Source of the DNA: SIG447 sp045577075
GTDB lineage: Bacteria > Bacillota > Clostridia > UMGS1883 > UMGS1540
Assembly (NCBI GenBank): GCA_045577075.1
Contig: JAZNHR010000018.1
Coordinates: 1 to 51,904 of the forward strand
Length of the DNA: 51,904 bases
Direction of reading: 5' to 3'
The notes beneath the pieces were generated by a model. The model ran no database searches. It was given only the letters and a program-made list of their open reading frames with translations, and was not told the origin of the DNA. A program made the position numbers and the translations under genes. Of this stretch, positions 49,623-51,904 are shown piece by piece (positions within the stretch are counted from its first letter, which is position 1; each line of letters begins with the position of its first letter).

Positions 49623-51199
49623 ATTTTTCTTACCCGGGCAATACGGGAAATAGTGAAAAGGCACTTTCTTCCGTTTCATTTTCCGTCAAAAAAGGAGAGT
49701 TTCTCCTGCTTTCCGGAACATCCGGCAGCGGGAAAACCACTTTAATTCGGCTACTAAAGCGGGAAATAGTGCCCCATGGCGATTTATCGGGGGAAATCCG
49801 ATACCTTGGCGAGCCGCTTCCTGCCCTTTCGCCCCGAGACGCCGCATCGTCCATCGGCTATGTGGGGCAAGACCCTTCGGCGCAGCTTGTGACGGACAAA
49901 GTCTGGCATGAGCTTGCGTTCGGGCTGGAATCCCTTGGGCTTTCGCGCAGCGAAATGCGGCGACGCATTGCAGAGATGGCAAGCTTTTTTGGCATCTCCC
50001 ACCTGTTTTCCAAAAGCACAAACGAGCTTTCCGGCGGTGAAAAACAGCTTGTAAATCTTTGTGCCGTGATGCTCATGCGCCCACAGGTTTTACTTTTGGA
50101 CGAGCCGTGTGCCCAGCTGGACCCTGTGGGTACGCAAAGCTTTTTATCCGTTTTGGAAAAGCTTCGCGGCTTTTTGGGGCTTACCGTAATTATGGCAGAG
50201 CACCGATTGGAGGACGTTTTGCCCCTATGTGACAGGGTGTGTGTGTTAGAAGGAGGCAGGGTTTATTGTATCGGCCCCCCGAAGGACGTTGCTGCCCATG
50301 TTTCCCGGGAAAACCACCCCATGCTCTGTGCCATGCCCGTCTCCCTTCGTGTTTCTTCCGTCCTCGGCGGCGGGGCGCCCCTTTTTATGCGTGACGGACA
50401 GCAGTTTCTCGAGGAACACTTTCTCCCGTCCCCCGTGCCTTTACCTGACAAAGAAAGGCCTGCCGCGTCCGTGGCAATCAAGGCTAAAAATCTTTGGTTT
50501 CGCTATGAAAAAGAAGCGCCGGATGTTTTGGCGGGCGCCAGTTTTTCCGCTTTATACGGCGAGATTTTTGCATTTGTAGGCGGCAATGGTGCCGGAAAGT
50601 CTACACTTTTACACATTTTGGCAGGGACGGAAAAACCTTTTCGGGGTAAAGTGCAATGTGATGGCCGTCCCCTTCTCCTACCGCAAAACCCAGCATTTTT
50701 ATTTGTAAAGGATACGCTTCGGGAGGATTTATGCACCGCCAATGCCACAGAAGCCGAAGAAATGGCAGAACGTTTTGGGCTTCTCTCCCTTTTAGACCGA
50801 CACCCCGATGACCTTAGCGGGGGCGAAAAACAAAAGGCGGCACTTTGCAAGCTTCTTTTATACCACCCGAAAATTTTGCTTTTGGACGAGCCAACAAAGG
50901 GTATGGACGCTGCCGCGAGGCACGCTTTCGGCGAAACCCTACTTTCTCTTCGGGAAAGCGGTGTTTGCATTGTGCTGGTTACGCACGACCTTGCCTTTAC
51001 CGCCGAATATGCCGACCGGGTTTGCATGCTTTTCGGCGGCGAAATTATCGCCGAGGACGGACCGCGTACCTTCTTTTCCGAAAATCATTTCTATACAACG
51101 CCTGCCTCCGTGCTGTCGAGGCACTTATATCAAAACGCCGTAACGAGCGAGGACGTAATCTCGCTTTGTAAACAAAACAAAAAGGAGAATACAAAATGA
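49595..51199 (+). CDS. ECF transporter fused double ATPase (EcfA-EcfA)
   Basis: One 534-residue chain carries both ATPase domains that are often separate. The first has Walker A GTSGSGKTTL at 41-50, LSGGEKQLVN, Walker B VLLLDEPCAQLDP and the EHRLEDV switch. The second has Walker A GGNGAGKSTLL near 328-338, LSGGEKQKAA and ILLLDEPTKGMDA with THDLAFTAEYADR. Both halves look catalytically intact. The start is GTG at 49595 with AAGGAGG 8 bases upstream; an open frame goes further up inside ecfT without a start signal. The S component gene overlaps by 4 bases. Confidence 0.92.
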   Translation: MEILSLQNINFSYPGNTGNSEKALSSVSFSVKKGEFLLLSGTSGSGKTTLIRLLKREIVPHGDLSGEIRYLGEPLPALSPRDAASSIGYVGQDPSAQLVTDKVWHELAFGLESLGLSRSEMRRRIAEMASFFGISHLFSKSTNELSGGEKQLVNLCAVMLMRPQVLLLDEPCAQLDPVGTQSFLSVLEKLRGFLGLTVIMAEHRLEDVLPLCDRVCVLEGGRVYCIGPPKDVAAHVSRENHPMLCAMPVSLRVSSVLGGGAPLFMRDGQQFLEEHFLPSPVPLPDKERPAASVAIKAKNLWFRYEKEAPDVLAGASFSALYGEIFAFVGGNGAGKSTLLHILAGTEKPFRGKVQCDGRPLLLPQNPAFLFVKDTLREDLCTANATEAEEMAERFGLLSLLDRHPDDLSGGEKQKAALCKLLLYHPKILLLDEPTKGMDAAARHAFGETLLSLRESGVCIVLVTHDLAFTAEYADRVCMLFGGEIIAEDGPRTFFSENHFYTTPASVLSRHLYQNAVTSEDVISLCKQNKKENTK

Positions 51200-51894
51200 A
51201 AAAATGGTACCGTTTTTTACCCCTTCTGCTGATTCCCGTGCTCGTATCCGCCGGCATACAGCTTTGGAATGACGAAAAGTATATGCTGGTGTCTATAGGC
51301 ATTGCGATTTTAGCCTGTGTCCCCTTTTTCCTGTACGGGGAAAAGGCACTTTCTGACCTTCGCAGCCTACTGATTGTTGCCGTGATGACTACCCTTTCCG
51401 TCGGCGGCAGGTTTATATTCACCCTAATTCCCCACTTTAATCCCGCCACTGCCATTACGATAATTGCCGGATTTTACTTAGGGCCCTCGGCAGGGTTTAT
51501 GACAGGTGCCCTCGGTGCGCTGATTTCAAACTTCTATTTTGGGCAAGGCGCTTGGACGCCGTTTCAAATGATTGCATGGGGCATCACCGGTTTTCTGGCA
51601 GGGTTTTTACCCCTCTTAAAACGTACACCTCTGCGTCTAATTTTACTTGCTGTATACAGCTTTTTTGCAGTCTTTTTATATTCCGTCATCGTGGACATTT
51701 CCACCGTTTTGTTTATGTACAATAAGATTACACTTTCCGCTATGTGTCTAACCTTTATTTCGTCCCTTCCCTTTACCTTGGCGCATGCAATCTCCAATGT
51801 TATTTTTATAGCAGTGCTCGCCGAGCCGTTTGGGAAAAAGCTTGCCCGTGTAGGACAGAAATTCGGGCTGGTATCGCCCCAAAACCGAATATAG
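51196..51894 (+). CDS. ECF transporter S component, probably for cobalamin (CbrT-like)
   Basis: A 232-residue membrane protein with about six helices. GRFIFTLIPHFNPATAITII, then AGFYLGPSAGFMTGALGALI and NFYFGQGAWTPFQMIAWGIT, is the conserved ligand-binding and EcfT-contact region of the vitamin-type S components. Because the operon is under a cobalamin riboswitch and lacks cbiM/cbiN, uptake of B12 or a corrinoid precursor (CbrT-like) is more likely than cobalt. Substrate is inferred, not read from residues. The ATG at 51196 follows AAAGGAG. Confidence 0.85.
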   Translation: MKKWYRFLPLLLIPVLVSAGIQLWNDEKYMLVSIGIAILACVPFFLYGEKALSDLRSLLIVAVMTTLSVGGRFIFTLIPHFNPATAITIIAGFYLGPSAGFMTGALGALISNFYFGQGAWTPFQMIAWGITGFLAGFLPLLKRTPLRLILLAVYSFFAVFLYSVIVDISTVLFMYNKITLSAMCLTFISSLPFTLAHAISNVIFIAVLAEPFGKKLARVGQKFGLVSPQNRI

Positions 51895-51904
51895 GCATCA
51901 AAAA

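Overview
The window looks like a chromosomal segment of a low-to-mid GC member of the Bacillota (Firmicutes). Sigma-A type promoters (TTGACA-N17-TATAAT) and strong AGGAGG ribosome binding sites recur. The genes are typical of the phylum: gatCAB, divIVA-sepF-yggS, der-plsY-gpsA, an ECF transporter and a CarD-like regulator. Small clues (P-loop protein near ispDF, HlyD-like adaptor between miaA and yggS, no sporulation gene after gpsA) suggest a non-sporulating Negativicutes/Veillonellaceae-like organism, but this is inference.

Layout. 1-2936: Trk potassium uptake (trkH, trkA). 3098-3664: a YtqB-like methyltransferase. 3800-9370: an accessory stretch with a TetR-controlled ABC exporter and an ICMT-like methyltransferase, a truncated PAP2 gene, a zinc-ribbon XRE regulator, an XRE/membrane-protein pair and a decayed IS3-family element. 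9402-12831: an AGCS alanine/glycine symporter, a GMP synthetase without its glutaminase domain, and a divergent YitT protein. 12852-20950: two minus-strand runs, gatB-gatA-gatC-phosphoesterase and thrC-P-loop-ispF-ispD-carD, separated by a Cys-rich DUF1540 gene on the plus strand. 21058-24389: ung, HAD phosphatase, rsmE, prmA and trxA, transcribed from a consensus promoter at 24421-24449. 24594-31317: plus-strand run secG, rnr, smpB, DUF512 radical-SAM gene, der, plsY, gpsA. 31350-46178: fifteen minus-strand genes from a COG2426 membrane protein through metK, recD2, comFC, miaA, HlyD-like, yggS, sepF, divIVA, ileS, lspA, rluD, phosphatase and DUF362-ferredoxin. 46299-46375: initiator tRNA-fMet.

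The right end holds the two most unusual parts. First, an isolated three-gene phage tail-fibre-type cassette (46635-48292) has its own promoter and terminator but no other phage gene around it. Second, an ECF transporter operon, probably for cobalamin (EcfT, fused double ATPase, S component), sits behind a cobalamin riboswitch. Between the riboswitch and ecfT lies a 51-codon leader ORF with its own ribosome binding site. This ORF spans a terminator-like hairpin and overlaps the ecfT start, which suggests a two-step switch.

Other points of interest are an RNase R that lacks both cold-shock domains, behind a structured leader hairpin, and three regulator genes each with a visible inverted-repeat operator in its own promoter region. 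All functional calls come from reading the translated sequence and motifs; no database search was run.
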